Shown here piece by piece: positions 8,300 to 18,596 of a stretch of 64,000 bases of DNA. This DNA comes from Sabulibacter ruber (lineage in GTDB: Bacteria > Bacteroidota > Bacteroidia > Cytophagales > Hymenobacteraceae), in assembly GCF_017355955.1 (NCBI RefSeq), contig NZ_JAFFID010000001.1:744001-808000 (forward strand), given 5' to 3'. The stretch's first letter is position 1, and every line of letters begins with the position of its first letter. Both the position numbers and the translations under genes were made by a program. Below the pieces are notes generated by a model. The model searched no databases, was not told where the DNA came from, and saw nothing but the letters and a program-made list of their open reading frames with translations.

Positions 8300-8797
8300 A
8301 TGAAAACGTATCTATACCCGGCAGCCTTGGCTTTGCTTGTGGTAATGGCCAGTTGCACCAAAAACACCGAAGAGCAAAAGACCGCTTCAACGGCCACCCC
8401 TGAGAAAGTCACCACCTACGGAGACAAATTCTCGGCTGAGGGGGCTATTTCCGCCGCCGAATTACCGGCCCTGTTAACCTCCCAGGATTCTGCCAAAGCC
8501 AAGGTAGCCACCAGCATTGTGGATGTGTGCCAGGCCAAAGGCTGCTGGATGAACGTGGCCGTGGAAGGCCAGGAACCCATGCGCGTGACCTTCAAGAACT
8601 ACGGCTTCTTTATGCCCAAAGACATTGCCGGCAAAGAGGTGGTGTTTGAAGGAGTAGCTTTGAGAGACACGGTATCAGTGGAAGACCAGCGGCACTTTGC
8701 CGAAGACGCCGGTAAATCTAAAGAAGAGATTGCCGCCATCACCAAACCAAAACCTTCCATCACTTTTGTAGCCTCTGGGGTGCAGGTAAAAGAATAA
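8300..8797 (+). CDS. DUF4920 lipoprotein
   Basis: A 165-aa lipoprotein. The signal ends in LVVMASC, with Cys19 as the lipidation site and no acidic +2 residue. The mature part carries the DUF4920 core (YGDKF, about 41-45). Its conserved cysteine pair DVCQAKGCWM (about 75-84) may bind metal or form a redox pair. The segments RVTFKNYGFFMPKD and EGVALRD are also family-typical. The tail is QVKE. A TGTCTTTG sequence 3 nt before the ATG (8290-8297) is one base off the -7 consensus, so the message may be nearly leaderless. The function is unknown. Confidence 0.85.
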   Translation: MKTYLYPAALALLVVMASCTKNTEEQKTASTATPEKVTTYGDKFSAEGAISAAELPALLTSQDSAKAKVATSIVDVCQAKGCWMNVAVEGQEPMRVTFKNYGFFMPKDIAGKEVVFEGVALRDTVSVEDQRHFAEDAGKSKEEIAAITKPKPSITFVASGVQVKE

Positions 8798-8807
8798 TCC
8801 CACCTCT

Positions 8808-8849
8808 CCTGTTTTAGGGCCTTTTCTGTAAAAATGGTTCTAAAACAGG
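8808..8849. repeat. Interspersed palindrome, good copy
   Basis: The arms CCTGTTTTAG (8808-8817) and CTAAAACAGG (8840-8849) are perfect inverts of each other. The GGCCTTTT/AAAATGGTT core pairs partly. It sits 10 nt after the DUF4920 stop and may act as its terminator. Confidence 0.6.
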
Positions 8850-8885
8850 ATATCTATTCCCGTAGCAAAAAGAGGCCTTAGGGTT

Positions 8886-9308
8886 TTACTCCAGGTGGCG
8901 TATCAACCAACCCTCAGCGGTGGTTCTATCCTCAAAAGACTTCAGGGTGATGGAGGTGCTCAGGTGCTGCTTAAATAGATCAAAAGATTTTCGGCCATAG
9001 ATGCCCGGCGAGAGGATATGGGCCATCCATCTCAAACCCAGGTTGGAGGCGGTAGGCGCCCATTTATAGGCCAGGTACTGTACGGCTGCATCCCAGGGGC
9101 CAATAAGCTCCTGGTTGCTGTTCAGCAATCCTTTACAGGGTTTTTCCCGCAAAATGGAAAGCACGTGGTTACTGCCCATTACCATGGTTTCCAGGGATTG
9201 GATGCCAATCCAGTTCACGTAGATATAAGACTGATGGTGCAGTTGGTACGCTTCAAAAAAGACATCGCCGTTAGCCTTCCTGAGCTCCTTCTTGTCTAGT
9301 ACATCCAT
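8886..9308 (-). CDS. STAS/SpoIIAA-like protein, partner of the RsbQ-like hydrolase
   Basis: A 140-aa cytoplasmic protein with the beta-alpha pattern of SpoIIAA-like (STAS superfamily) domains. Strands FFEAYQLHHQSYIYVNWIG open the protein. A helix with the exchange segment LETMVMGSNHVLSILRE (about 39-55) follows, then GLLNSNQELIGPWDAAVQYL, and a closing helix TTAEGWLIRHLE. The usual phosphorylatable Ser/Thr of anti-anti-sigma factors cannot be placed with certainty. The gene follows the RsbQ-like hydrolase by 24 nt in the same direction, suggesting a shared stress-signalling role. A second, divergent protein of this type lies at 53904-54338. Confidence 0.65.
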   Translation of the reverse strand: MDVLDKKELRKANGDVFFEAYQLHHQSYIYVNWIGIQSLETMVMGSNHVLSILREKPCKGLLNSNQELIGPWDAAVQYLAYKWAPTASNLGLRWMAHILSPGIYGRKSFDLFKQHLSTSITLKSFEDRTTAEGWLIRHLE

Positions 9309-9332
9309 GGGCAGCTTACCAGGTATCCAGCA

Positions 9333-10166
9333 TCAGAAATTCAGGCTGCTCTCTTTTTCACGCACGGCTGGCGTTTGCTGTAAGAAAGTTTGAATGGCAG
9401 CAATAGTCTCTTCTGGGGCACTTAGGTTGGGGCAATGGCCGGTGGCGTTCAATACCACCAGTTGGCTGTTGGGTAGGTGGCGGTGCATGTACTCCCCTAC
9501 CACTCTGGGGGCAATGACATCCTCAGAACACTGAATGATCAGAGATTCGGTTTTCAGATTGGCAAGGTCCTCCCGGTTATCAGAAAGGAAAGTGATGCGG
9601 GCGAAATCCTTGGCTACCTCCTCGTTACTGCGGCAAAAACTCTGGGCTAACTCCTCACCTAAGTGTGGCCGGTCTGGGTTTCCCATAATGACAGGAGCCA
9701 TGGTGGAAGCCCACTTCAGGTAATCGCTGTCCAGGAAGTTGAGCAAACCGTCAATGCTTTCCTGGGTAAAACCGCCTTCGTACTCCCCATCATTGATGTA
9801 GCAGGGCGAAGGACCAATCAAAACCAACTTAGAGAATTTATCGGGGTCAATGATGGCCGCCAACACGCCAATCATGGCGCTCACTGAGTGGCCCACAAAA
9901 ATCACGTCTTTCAGGTCAAGCTCTTCGCAAATCTCCAGTATGTCCACTGCATAGGATTGCAGCGAGGAGTACCGGTCAAGGGTATAGACAGAGGTGTCTG
10001 CCCCGCCAAAGCCTACGTGATCAAACAAAATAATCTGGTAGTCTTCCTCAAAAGCCGGGGTAACGTAGCGCCACATGTTTTGGTCGCAGCCGTACCCGTG
10101 CGCAAAAAGCATGGGCTTTGTTCCCCTGCCTCTCACTTTTACATTGTTTCTGGTAATTGCATCCAT
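9333..10166 (-). CDS. RsbQ-like alpha/beta hydrolase
   Basis: A 277-aa alpha/beta hydrolase closest in look to Bacillus subtilis RsbQ, the activator of the energy-stress phosphatase RsbP. The N-terminus ITRNNVKVRGRGTKPMLFAHGYGCDQNMW matches the RsbQ style, with oxyanion loop HGYGCDQ. The catalytic triad is Ser in GHSVS (about residue 93), Asp in CSEDVIAP (about 215) and His in TGHCPNL (about 245). No signal peptide is seen. It leads a probable two-gene unit with the STAS-like gene at 8886. The usual PAS-phosphatase or PAS-kinase partner is not adjacent. The same fold includes plant KAI2/D14 receptors, so small-ligand hydrolysis coupled to signalling is plausible. The substrate is unknown. Confidence 0.85.
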   Translation of the reverse strand: MDAITRNNVKVRGRGTKPMLFAHGYGCDQNMWRYVTPAFEEDYQIILFDHVGFGGADTSVYTLDRYSSLQSYAVDILEICEELDLKDVIFVGHSVSAMIGVLAAIIDPDKFSKLVLIGPSPCYINDGEYEGGFTQESIDGLLNFLDSDYLKWASTMAPVIMGNPDRPHLGEELAQSFCRSNEEVAKDFARITFLSDNREDLANLKTESLIIQCSEDVIAPRVVGEYMHRHLPNSQLVVLNATGHCPNLSAPEETIAAIQTFLQQTPAVREKESSLNF

Positions 10167-10595
10167 GGTCAGGGGGGTTATGGTGAAACAGATTAAGGAA
10201 TTGAATATTAATTAGATGCAATATACGAAGCTATTTGACAGCATACTGATTTTTCCACATTTTTCTAGAAAGAAGTCAAAAATGAATTGTGTCTAAGGCC
10301 CTAATCACAGGAAGTTGAATGCTAGCCTTAATACGCTTGAATCTTTCTTTTCTCCCTTGGTTTGGTTTTGTTTCTGGCCTGTTTCTGCAAATAAGACTTC
10401 AATCTGCCACAAGCCGGTCATAGTCGTCCTTCCCTTATCCCAGCTTTCACATTTCCGCACTTTTCAAAGAAGGCCAACCACCAAAGAAATTGCCCGTTAA
10501 ACCTCAGAGCGGGAGAATCGTTTCCTGCGGGATACCACGCGATCCATGGTGGGCAGAGAAACCTCTGCTAGTTTTGACACGATTAACGACTGATT
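10167..10595. other. Divergent intergenic region (429 nt)
   Basis: It separates the minus-strand RsbQ-like gene from the plus-strand SDR gene. Small ORFs here show no coding character. The only element recognised is a perfect -7 box TAGTTTTG at 10569-10576, 20 nt before the SDR start. No hairpin or repeat family member was found. Confidence 0.5.
10569..10576 (+). promoter_or_regulatory. -7 box of the SDR gene
   Basis: TAGTTTTG matches TAnnTTTG exactly and would start transcription near 10582, giving a leader of about 14 nt before the ATG at 10596. No clear -33 TTG is present at the expected distance. Confidence 0.35.
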
Positions 10596-11312
10596 ATGGA
10601 ATCTTTGAAAGGAAAGACTGCTCTGGTGACGGGTGCCGGAAAAGGGATTGGAAGAGCAGTAGCCATTGCATTGGCGAAAGAAGGAGTAAACGTGGCACTT
10701 TTAGCCCGTACCGAAAGCGATTTACAGAAGGTAGCCACTGAAATTGAAGCCCTGGGGGTGGAAACCTCAGTTGTCACCGCCGACGTGACTAACATTGTCA
10801 GCGTAAACGAAGCGGTGGAACAGGCCCGCCAGGAGCTGGGCTTTATTGACATCCTCATCAACAACGCCGGAACGGCCTCCTTCGGGAAGTTCCTGGATTT
10901 GGAGCCAGACCAATGGGAGCACATCATCAAGGTGAACCTGTTAGGACCGTACTACGTGACGCGTGCCGTGCTCCCCGCCATGATCTCCAAAAAAACGGGC
11001 GATATCGTAAACATCTCCTCTACCGCGGGCCAGCGCGGGGCCGCCGTAACCAGTGCCTACAGCGCCTCTAAATTCGGGCTGATTGGCTTGTCTGAGTCCC
11101 TGATGCAGGAAGTAAGAAAGCACAACATACGGGTGACTACCCTTACCCCCAGCACCGTAGCCACCGATTTGTCGCTTGACCTGAAACTCACCGACGGAAA
11201 CCCCGAGAAGGTCATGCAGCCCGAGGATTTCGCTGAATTCCTCATCTGCCAGCTCAAACTGAACAGAAGGGTTTTTGTGAAAGATGCGGGTATCTGGTCT
11301 ACCAACCCTTAA
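10596..11312 (+). CDS. SDR family NAD(P)-dependent oxidoreductase (FabG-like)
   Basis: A 238-aa classical short-chain dehydrogenase/reductase. It has the cofactor loop [10 protein letters not shown] (residues 13-22), the NNAG motif (about 89-92), catalytic Ser in [10 protein letters not shown] (about 140), and the Tyr/Lys pair in YSASKFG (about 153-159). LLARTESDL after beta-2 has Arg at the position that usually favours NADP(H). The length and motif order fit 3-ketoacyl-ACP reductase-like enzymes, but the true substrate is unknown since no fatty-acid genes adjoin it. It converges on the DEAD-box gene, with a shared terminator. Confidence 0.9.
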   Translation: MESLKGKTALVTGAGKGIGRAVAIALAKEGVNVALLARTESDLQKVATEIEALGVETSVVTADVTNIVSVNEAVEQARQELGFIDILINNAGTASFGKFLDLEPDQWEHIIKVNLLGPYYVTRAVLPAMISKKTGDIVNISSTAGQRGAAVTSAYSASKFGLIGLSESLMQEVRKHNIRVTTLTPSTVATDLSLDLKLTDGNPEKVMQPEDFAEFLICQLKLNRRVFVKDAGIWSTNP

Positions 11313-11354
11313 GCAGCAACTCAGCAAAACTTCTTGCAGGTATAAAATTGAAAA

Positions 11355-11385
11355 GGGGCTGATTTCCAGGAATCAGCCCCGTTTC
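11355..11385. terminator. Terminator between SDR and DEAD-box genes
   Basis: A 10-bp perfect GC-rich stem (11355-11364 with 11371-11380) with a 6-nt loop has A4 on the left and GTTT on the right, so it can serve both convergent genes. Confidence 0.8.
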
Positions 11386-11405
11386 GATTTTTAGCTCTAT
11401 TTCAA

Positions 11406-12548
11406 TCAGAAACCCTTCAGGTCAATCTCGCCGGTTTCGTGGGCAGGAATGATACGTTTGGTCTGTTTCTGGATGATCTTGAAATGATGCGCGTCTTCCG
11501 GGGTAACCAGAGTAATGGCCTCTCCTGCCGCTTCTGCGCGGCCCGTACGGCCTATCCGGTGGATGTAGTCTTTAGAGGAACGCGGCAAATCATAATTAAT
11601 CACATGGGGCAGATACTGCACATCTATTCCGCGCGCGGCCAGGTCTGTGGCCACCAGCACCGGCACCTTCCCTTTCTTGAACAAGGCCAGCGCCTCGGTC
11701 CTCGCGCCCTGGCTTTTGTCGCTGTGGAAGGCCACCGCTTTAATGCCGTTATTGGCTAATTTGGTCACCAGATGATCGGCGCGCTTGGTAGCCGAGACAA
11801 AGACCAGTACCTGCTGCATTTTCCGCTCCTTGATGAGGTAGCGCAGAAACGGCCCTTTCCGCTCGGCATCCACCAGGTAAGCAATCTCAGAGATTTGCGC
11901 CGGGATGATGCTTTCCTCTTGCTGTACTTCCACCGTAACAGGATCACGCAACAGCGTCTCCTGAATGGCATTCACCTTGTTATCCAGCGTGGCCGAGAAC
12001 AGCAGATTCTGGCGTCTTTTTGGCAAAAGTGCCAGAATCTGGCGCATCTCTTCCTCAAAGCCCAGGTTGAGCATTTTATCGGCTTCGTCCAGCACCAGGG
12101 TTTCCACTTCAGACAGGTGCACCGCTTTTGAGTCCACCAGATCCAGCAAGCGGCCGGGCGTGGCTACCAGGATATCGGTGCCCTGCAGTTTCATCATCTG
12201 CGGATTGATGGACACGCCCCCAAACACCGCCAGCGTCTTGATTTTCACCGGAATATGGGCACTGAACGAAAGAAAAACTTCTGCCACTTGCAAGGCAAGT
12301 TCACGGGTGGGCACCAGCACCAGAGCTTTCACATACCGGTTCCGGAAAGCCCGGTTGGTCTGCATCTTGTCCAGCAAAGGCAAGGCATACGCCGCCGTTT
12401 TCCCCGACCCGGTCTGTGCAATGCCCAGCACGTCTCTCCCTTTCATGATCTGGGGAATAGCCGATTTCTGGATTGGATAAGGCTCTGAGTACTGCTGCTG
12501 GGCCGCTTTGACAATAGGCCCGGATAAACCAAGATCTGCAAAAGACAT
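11406..12548 (-). CDS. DEAD-box ATP-dependent RNA helicase (RhlE-like)
   Basis: A 380-aa cytoplasmic RNA helicase. All core motifs are seen in order: Walker A AQTGSGKT (about 44-51), PTRELALQ, TPGRLLDL, the DEAD box as LDEADKML (about 152), SAT (LLFSATLD), and in the second lobe VATDLAARGIDV and HRIGRTGRA. The protein ends soon after the second RecA lobe, without the long basic tail of many RhlE proteins, so it is a minimal helicase core. It likely acts in ribosome assembly or mRNA turnover. A perfect -7 box lies 27 nt upstream. Confidence 0.93.
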   Translation of the reverse strand: MSFADLGLSGPIVKAAQQQYSEPYPIQKSAIPQIMKGRDVLGIAQTGSGKTAAYALPLLDKMQTNRAFRNRYVKALVLVPTRELALQVAEVFLSFSAHIPVKIKTLAVFGGVSINPQMMKLQGTDILVATPGRLLDLVDSKAVHLSEVETLVLDEADKMLNLGFEEEMRQILALLPKRRQNLLFSATLDNKVNAIQETLLRDPVTVEVQQEESIIPAQISEIAYLVDAERKGPFLRYLIKERKMQQVLVFVSATKRADHLVTKLANNGIKAVAFHSDKSQGARTEALALFKKGKVPVLVATDLAARGIDVQYLPHVINYDLPRSSKDYIHRIGRTGRAEAAGEAITLVTPEDAHHFKIIQKQTKRIIPAHETGEIDLKGF

Positions 12549-12574
12549 AGATGGAAAATGCTATTAGAAAGGCA

Positions 12575-12582
12575 CAAAGATA
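12575..12582 (-). promoter_or_regulatory. -7 box of the DEAD-box helicase gene
   Basis: On the minus strand this reads TATCTTTG, a perfect TAnnTTTG. The start codon is 27 nt downstream, so the predicted leader is about 20 nt. No good -33 element was found. Confidence 0.4.
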
Positions 12583-12681
12583 CGCCTATGTTCCGCAGGT
12601 TTAGGTGAAACCTAAAAATATGGATTAAATAAACCCCATTTCTGGGCCTGCCTAACAAGGGTTCCTCTACCAAGTAAACCT

Positions 12682-12717
12682 GTTTCAGACCTGTTTTCTG
12701 AAAAACAGTCCTGAAAG
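12682..12717. repeat. Interspersed palindrome copy
   Basis: TTTCAGACCTGTTTT and AAAACAGTCCTGAAA pair at 12 of 15 positions. It lies 17 nt downstream of the gluconokinase/6PGDH stop codon on its minus strand. Confidence 0.55.
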
Positions 12718-12733
12718 TAAAGCTACCTACCGG

Positions 12734-14656
12734 TTACCAGTCCACATGAAAGTACTGATCAACGGGTTGGTCGGTGCGGCGGAAAGTGTGCGCCCCAAAG
12801 TAATCGCGTTGCGCCTGGATTAGGTTGGCGGGTGACTGCACTGTGTTGTAGCCTAAAAAGTAATTCAGGGCGGCTGAGGATACCGGCAGGGCGGCATTGG
12901 CTTTGATACCCGCGGCCACCGTTTCTTTGAAGGGCAGGAAAATAGCCGAGAGCCGTTCCACTATGCAGGGGTGCTGCAGCAGCGGTCCTTCGGTTTTGAG
13001 CATCTCCACCAGTTCTTCCATCAATTGGGACCGGATGATGCACCCGTTGGTCCAGATCCGGGCAATCTCGCTCAGGTTCAGGTTCCATTGAAACTGCAGG
13101 GAGGCCTGCCGCATCAGCTCAAACCCGAACGCGTGGTTAATGAGCTTTACCCCCTCAAACGCCTGTTTTAGTTGCTGGGCATGCAGCAGCGGCACTCCTA
13201 CCAGTTGCTCGGGTTCTATTCCATACAAGGTAGCGGCCTGCACGCGCTGCTCTTTCAGCGCAGAGAGATGCCTGGCCATAACGGCGGCAGCAATGGAGTC
13301 CAGGGACGTGCCCAGTTCCAGGGCGGCGGCAGTGCTCCAGCCCCCGGTTCCTTTCTGATCGGCGGCATCCAGGATCTTATCCAGCAGCAGAGTACCGTCT
13401 TCCTGCTTCTGCAGAATAGCAATGGTAATTTCCAGCAGGTAACTGTTCAGGCCAGATTCCTGCCACTTGGTGAACTCCTCCACTATTCCCGAAGGCGAGA
13501 AGTTGAGATGATACCGGAACAATTGATAGGCTTCGGCCAAGGCTTGCATTTCAGCGTATTCAATGCCGTTGTGCACCATCTTCACAAAGTGTCCGGCTCC
13601 ATCGGGGCCAACGTAAGTACAGCAGGGCTTTCCGTTTTTATCCTGGGCCGCCAGAAAGTTCAGAATATCGGCCACTTTCTCGTATCCTGCTTTTTCGCCG
13701 CCCGGCATCAGGGAAGGTCCTTTGAGGGCTCCTTCTTCCCCGCCGGAGATTCCCACCCCTAAGAAATGGACCTGCCTGGTTTTCATCTCGGCCACTCTTC
13801 GGGTGGTATCCTGGTACTGGGAATTGCCGCCATCCATTACCAGATCGCCTTCCTCCAGCAGTGGTTGGATTTGGTCCAGTAACTCTTCTACCGCCCGGCC
13901 AGCTTTCACCATGAGCAGAATCCGGCGTGGTTTTTCCAAAGCCTGCACAAACTGGGGTAGCTCTGAAAAAGGCAGCAGCGGTAGGGTTTGATTTTCCTCC
14001 GCAAACCGTTCCGCCACCTGCTCTTCCTTTCCCGGCACCGTGCGGTTGAACACGGCCACTGAGATTCCCTTCCCGGCTAAGTTCAGGGCCAGGCTCTTGC
14101 CCATCACCCCCATGCCTATAATACCCAATGACGCCACTGAGCTTACTGTAAAAGAAGGAGAAGCACTATCAGGTTTAAAGTGCTGCATGATTTGCGTTAC
14201 CAGTTCCTCGGGCGTGTGGACGATGTTCAGGTGCAAGGCCTCTTGTGGAATCTCCAGGGTCTGAAGCTGGGACTGTAGCAGCACATCGGTCATGAAATGG
14301 CCTTTGCGGTTGCCCAGCCTGCTACGTAACACGTCTTCTTCGCCGTGCAGGTAAATGATCTTCAAAGGAGAGGCGAGGCCTTCCCCCAGGATCTGCCGGT
14401 ATTGGCCTTTTAAAGCCGAGCAGGCTAATACCACTTCCTGGTTGGTGTTCTCGGCTTGTTGCAGCAGGTGGTTGAGTTTCTGCAGCCACTCCCACCGGTC
14501 ATCATCGGTGAGCGGAATGCCCTGGCTCATTTTCTCCACGCTGGTCGCCAGATGATGGTCATCGGCGTCAATGAAATGAAGCTGGAGGCGCTCCGCCAGC
14601 AGTCTGCCCACCGTGCTCTTCCCACTCCCCGATACGCCCATCACCATGTATGACAT
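12734..14656 (-). CDS. Fused gluconokinase / 6-phosphogluconate dehydrogenase
   Basis: A 640-aa two-domain enzyme. Residues 1-165 are a GntK-type gluconokinase: Walker A MGVSGSGKST at 6-15, DADDHH, and the ACSALKGQYR segment. After a short linker (about 165-178), residues 179-640 are an NADP-dependent 6-phosphogluconate dehydrogenase. This part has the dinucleotide loop GMGVMG, MVKAG, DGGNSQYQDT, GISGGEEGALKGPS, catalytic GHFVKMVHNGIEY, QKGTGGWS and C-terminal DYFGAHTFRR. Both halves keep their catalytic motifs and have normal family length. The fusion would convert gluconate through 6-phosphogluconate to ribulose 5-phosphate on one polypeptide. No zwf or pgl adjoins it, which fits a gluconate-utilisation role. 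Confidence 0.92.
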   Translation of the reverse strand: MSYMVMGVSGSGKSTVGRLLAERLQLHFIDADDHHLATSVEKMSQGIPLTDDDRWEWLQKLNHLLQQAENTNQEVVLACSALKGQYRQILGEGLASPLKIIYLHGEEDVLRSRLGNRKGHFMTDVLLQSQLQTLEIPQEALHLNIVHTPEELVTQIMQHFKPDSASPSFTVSSVASLGIIGMGVMGKSLALNLAGKGISVAVFNRTVPGKEEQVAERFAEENQTLPLLPFSELPQFVQALEKPRRILLMVKAGRAVEELLDQIQPLLEEGDLVMDGGNSQYQDTTRRVAEMKTRQVHFLGVGISGGEEGALKGPSLMPGGEKAGYEKVADILNFLAAQDKNGKPCCTYVGPDGAGHFVKMVHNGIEYAEMQALAEAYQLFRYHLNFSPSGIVEEFTKWQESGLNSYLLEITIAILQKQEDGTLLLDKILDAADQKGTGGWSTAAALELGTSLDSIAAAVMARHLSALKEQRVQAATLYGIEPEQLVGVPLLHAQQLKQAFEGVKLINHAFGFELMRQASLQFQWNLNLSEIARIWTNGCIIRSQLMEELVEMLKTEGPLLQHPCIVERLSAIFLPFKETVAAGIKANAALPVSSAALNYFLGYNTVQSPANLIQAQRDYFGAHTFRRTDQPVDQYFHVDW

Positions 14657-14856
14657 GTCTTTCTCTTTGAGGTTAATGTTGGTAAAGGTACGCGCGTTGG
14701 CTTTTAGTGTTATTTCATTTGAAGACCCTAGAGTTAGAGAACACGGTCTTTCTTCTAAAAGCCACGCAATTATTTGAAAAAGTAAAAGCCTATTATATCA
14801 GGTAAATTAAATATTTTGTTCAGGTTTTCTACGTTAACTCTCCCCCATTTAAATCC

Positions 14857-16095
14857 ATGCACCCAGCAGCCTCCAGGTGGAGCTTTTTGATGAAAGTACT
14901 TTTCCGCTTTTCTGTGGTGTACTTTCTACTATACATCATCGGTATACAGTTCTCATCTCTGTGGAACCCAGTCGTTGATTGGCTGGCAGCGCACGTGCTG
15001 CACCTTGATTCGCCGGTGACCATTAAACCTAACGGCAGCGGAGATACCACCTACAATTATGTACAGGTGTTTGGGATATTATTACTGGCTTTGCTTGGAA
15101 CGGGTATTTGGTCTGTTCTTGACCATAAGCGCCCACATTATGACAAACTGCTGTACTGGCTTTTAGTGCTGGTGCGGTATACCCTGGCAGCAGCCATGAT
15201 CAGGTATGGTTTCGCTAAGATTTTCAAAACCCAATTTCCCTTTACGCCACCGTACGGGCTTCTTCAGCCCCTAGGCGACTCTTCCCCTATGGGATTAGTC
15301 TGGAAATTTATGGGCTACTCTACCGGCTACAATTATTTCACAGGCATAGCCGAAGCATTAGCGGGAGTATTCCTCTTCTTTAGGCGCACCGCCACATTTG
15401 GGGCACTTTTGTCTTTAACTGTGCTGGCCAACATTGTGGCTTTAAACTTCTTCTTTGACGTACCAGTAAAGCTTTACTCTACGCATTTGCTGCTCATGGC
15501 ATTTGTGATAGCTGCTCCAGACCTAAAGCGTATCTATACTTTCTTCTTTCTGCGCAAACCCGTCCAGTCCCTCTCAATTGATCCCTTTTATGAAAAGAAA
15601 TGGATGAAACACACGCACTTTTGGGTGAAGCTTATTTTCATTGCTTTTTTGGGCTACACCACGGTGGTGAATGGGTATTTACTGCAAAAACGCTACGGCG
15701 ACCAGGCACCTAAACACCCCTTGTACGGAGCATATGTGGTGGAAACCTTCATCAGGAACGGTGATACTTTGGCCCCACTCACCACAGACACAACCCGCTG
15801 GAAAGCTTTGGCAGTAAACCATGAAAAGTTTCTTACCGCCCAACTCATGAATGATTCTCTCTGGCACCTTCAGGTAAAATTTGACTCTACCCTACACACC
15901 TTTTCTTGGTGGGCAGAGAAAGATACCATGAAAAACACCCTCCAGTACGTACAACAAAACAAAGACTACGTGGTGCTCACAGGCCGTATAGAGCAAGACT
16001 CTGTAAAGATGCACCTCCGTAAGTTAGATTTACAACAGTTCAGATTACTAAGCAGGGGCTTTCATTGGGTAAATGAATACCCATATAATAGATAG
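14857..16095 (+). CDS. DoxX-like integral membrane protein
   Basis: A 412-aa inner-membrane protein. Several hydrophobic spans cover residues 12-235 (LLYIIGIQF, VFGILLLALLGTGIW, YWLLVLVRYTLAAAMIRYGFAKIF, and others). The segment RYGFAKIFKTQFP with later GIAEALAGVFLFFRR resembles the DoxX/SURF4-type core. A last span (FWVKLIFIAFLGYTTVV, about 252-268) is followed by a soluble tail of about 140 residues with no known motif. The start could be the internal ATG at 14890 (MKVLFRF). ligA follows after 77 nt but has its own -7 box. The function is unknown. Confidence 0.72.
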   Translation: MHPAASRWSFLMKVLFRFSVVYFLLYIIGIQFSSLWNPVVDWLAAHVLHLDSPVTIKPNGSGDTTYNYVQVFGILLLALLGTGIWSVLDHKRPHYDKLLYWLLVLVRYTLAAAMIRYGFAKIFKTQFPFTPPYGLLQPLGDSSPMGLVWKFMGYSTGYNYFTGIAEALAGVFLFFRRTATFGALLSLTVLANIVALNFFFDVPVKLYSTHLLLMAFVIAAPDLKRIYTFFFLRKPVQSLSIDPFYEKKWMKHTHFWVKLIFIAFLGYTTVVNGYLLQKRYGDQAPKHPLYGAYVVETFIRNGDTLAPLTTDTTRWKALAVNHEKFLTAQLMNDSLWHLQVKFDSTLHTFSWWAEKDTMKNTLQYVQQNKDYVVLTGRIEQDSVKMHLRKLDLQQFRLLSRGFHWVNEYPYNR

Positions 16096-16140
16096 AGAGA
16101 TGGACCAGAAATCGGCATGTAAAAACAAACTCCCATTTCC

Positions 16141-16148
16141 TACCTTTG
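16141..16148 (+). promoter_or_regulatory. -7 box of ligA
   Basis: TACCTTTG is a perfect match to TAnnTTTG, with the ligA ATG 24 nt downstream. No -33 TTTG at the expected spacing. Confidence 0.4.
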
Positions 16149-16160
16149 TGCCGGATTTAA

Positions 16161-18227
<2,067 letters not shown>

Positions 18228-18265
18228 AGCTAGCTGAATCGTTCTTCTTGATCAAAGCAAATGGA

Positions 18266-18317
18266 GGGTTTCGGGGCTGTTTTCTGGAAAACAGCCCCGA
18301 AACCCTTTTCTCTTTTC
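18266..18317 (+). terminator. ligA terminator built from an interspersed palindrome
   Basis: A 19-bp perfect inverted repeat (18266-18284 with 18287-18305) whose inner half GGGGCTGTTTTC/GAAAACAGCCCC matches the core of the interspersed palindrome family. It is followed by TTTTCTCTTTTC. It serves as the ligA terminator and is one of the best-preserved copies of the family. Confidence 0.8.
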
Positions 18318-18580
18318 TTTTACCGTACAGGCCTGTGCCGTCCCGATTACTAAATGGAACTTCGGCTTCTATCTGCTTCGCTTCAATCTCTCCTGCCCCT
18401 AACTACTCAAATTAACCAGCCTTCTTTTGGAAGTCTTTCAAAGAAAATAGGCCAGAAACAATCGGCTTAAATTCCTGTATGTCTATTACTTAAGACGTAG
18501 GCTGAAATAAACCCTTAAAACAAGAAATAGTACTTATTCTTGTAACGCTTCTTTGCAATCCTCGTTGGTGTAGAAGAATA

Positions 18581-18596
18581 TTTAGGAGGAAAAACT
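18581..18596 (+). promoter_or_regulatory. Strong Shine-Dalgarno of the amidoligase gene
   Basis: AGGAGGA (18584-18590) lies 6 nt before the ATG at 18597. Such a full anti-16S match is unusual in this phylum and stands out from the other genes here. It fixes the start codon. Confidence 0.75.

Noticed and set aside
10315..10741. Two short plus-strand ORFs before and over the SDR start
   Set aside because: No domain, and one runs out of frame into the SDR gene; judged chance ORFs.
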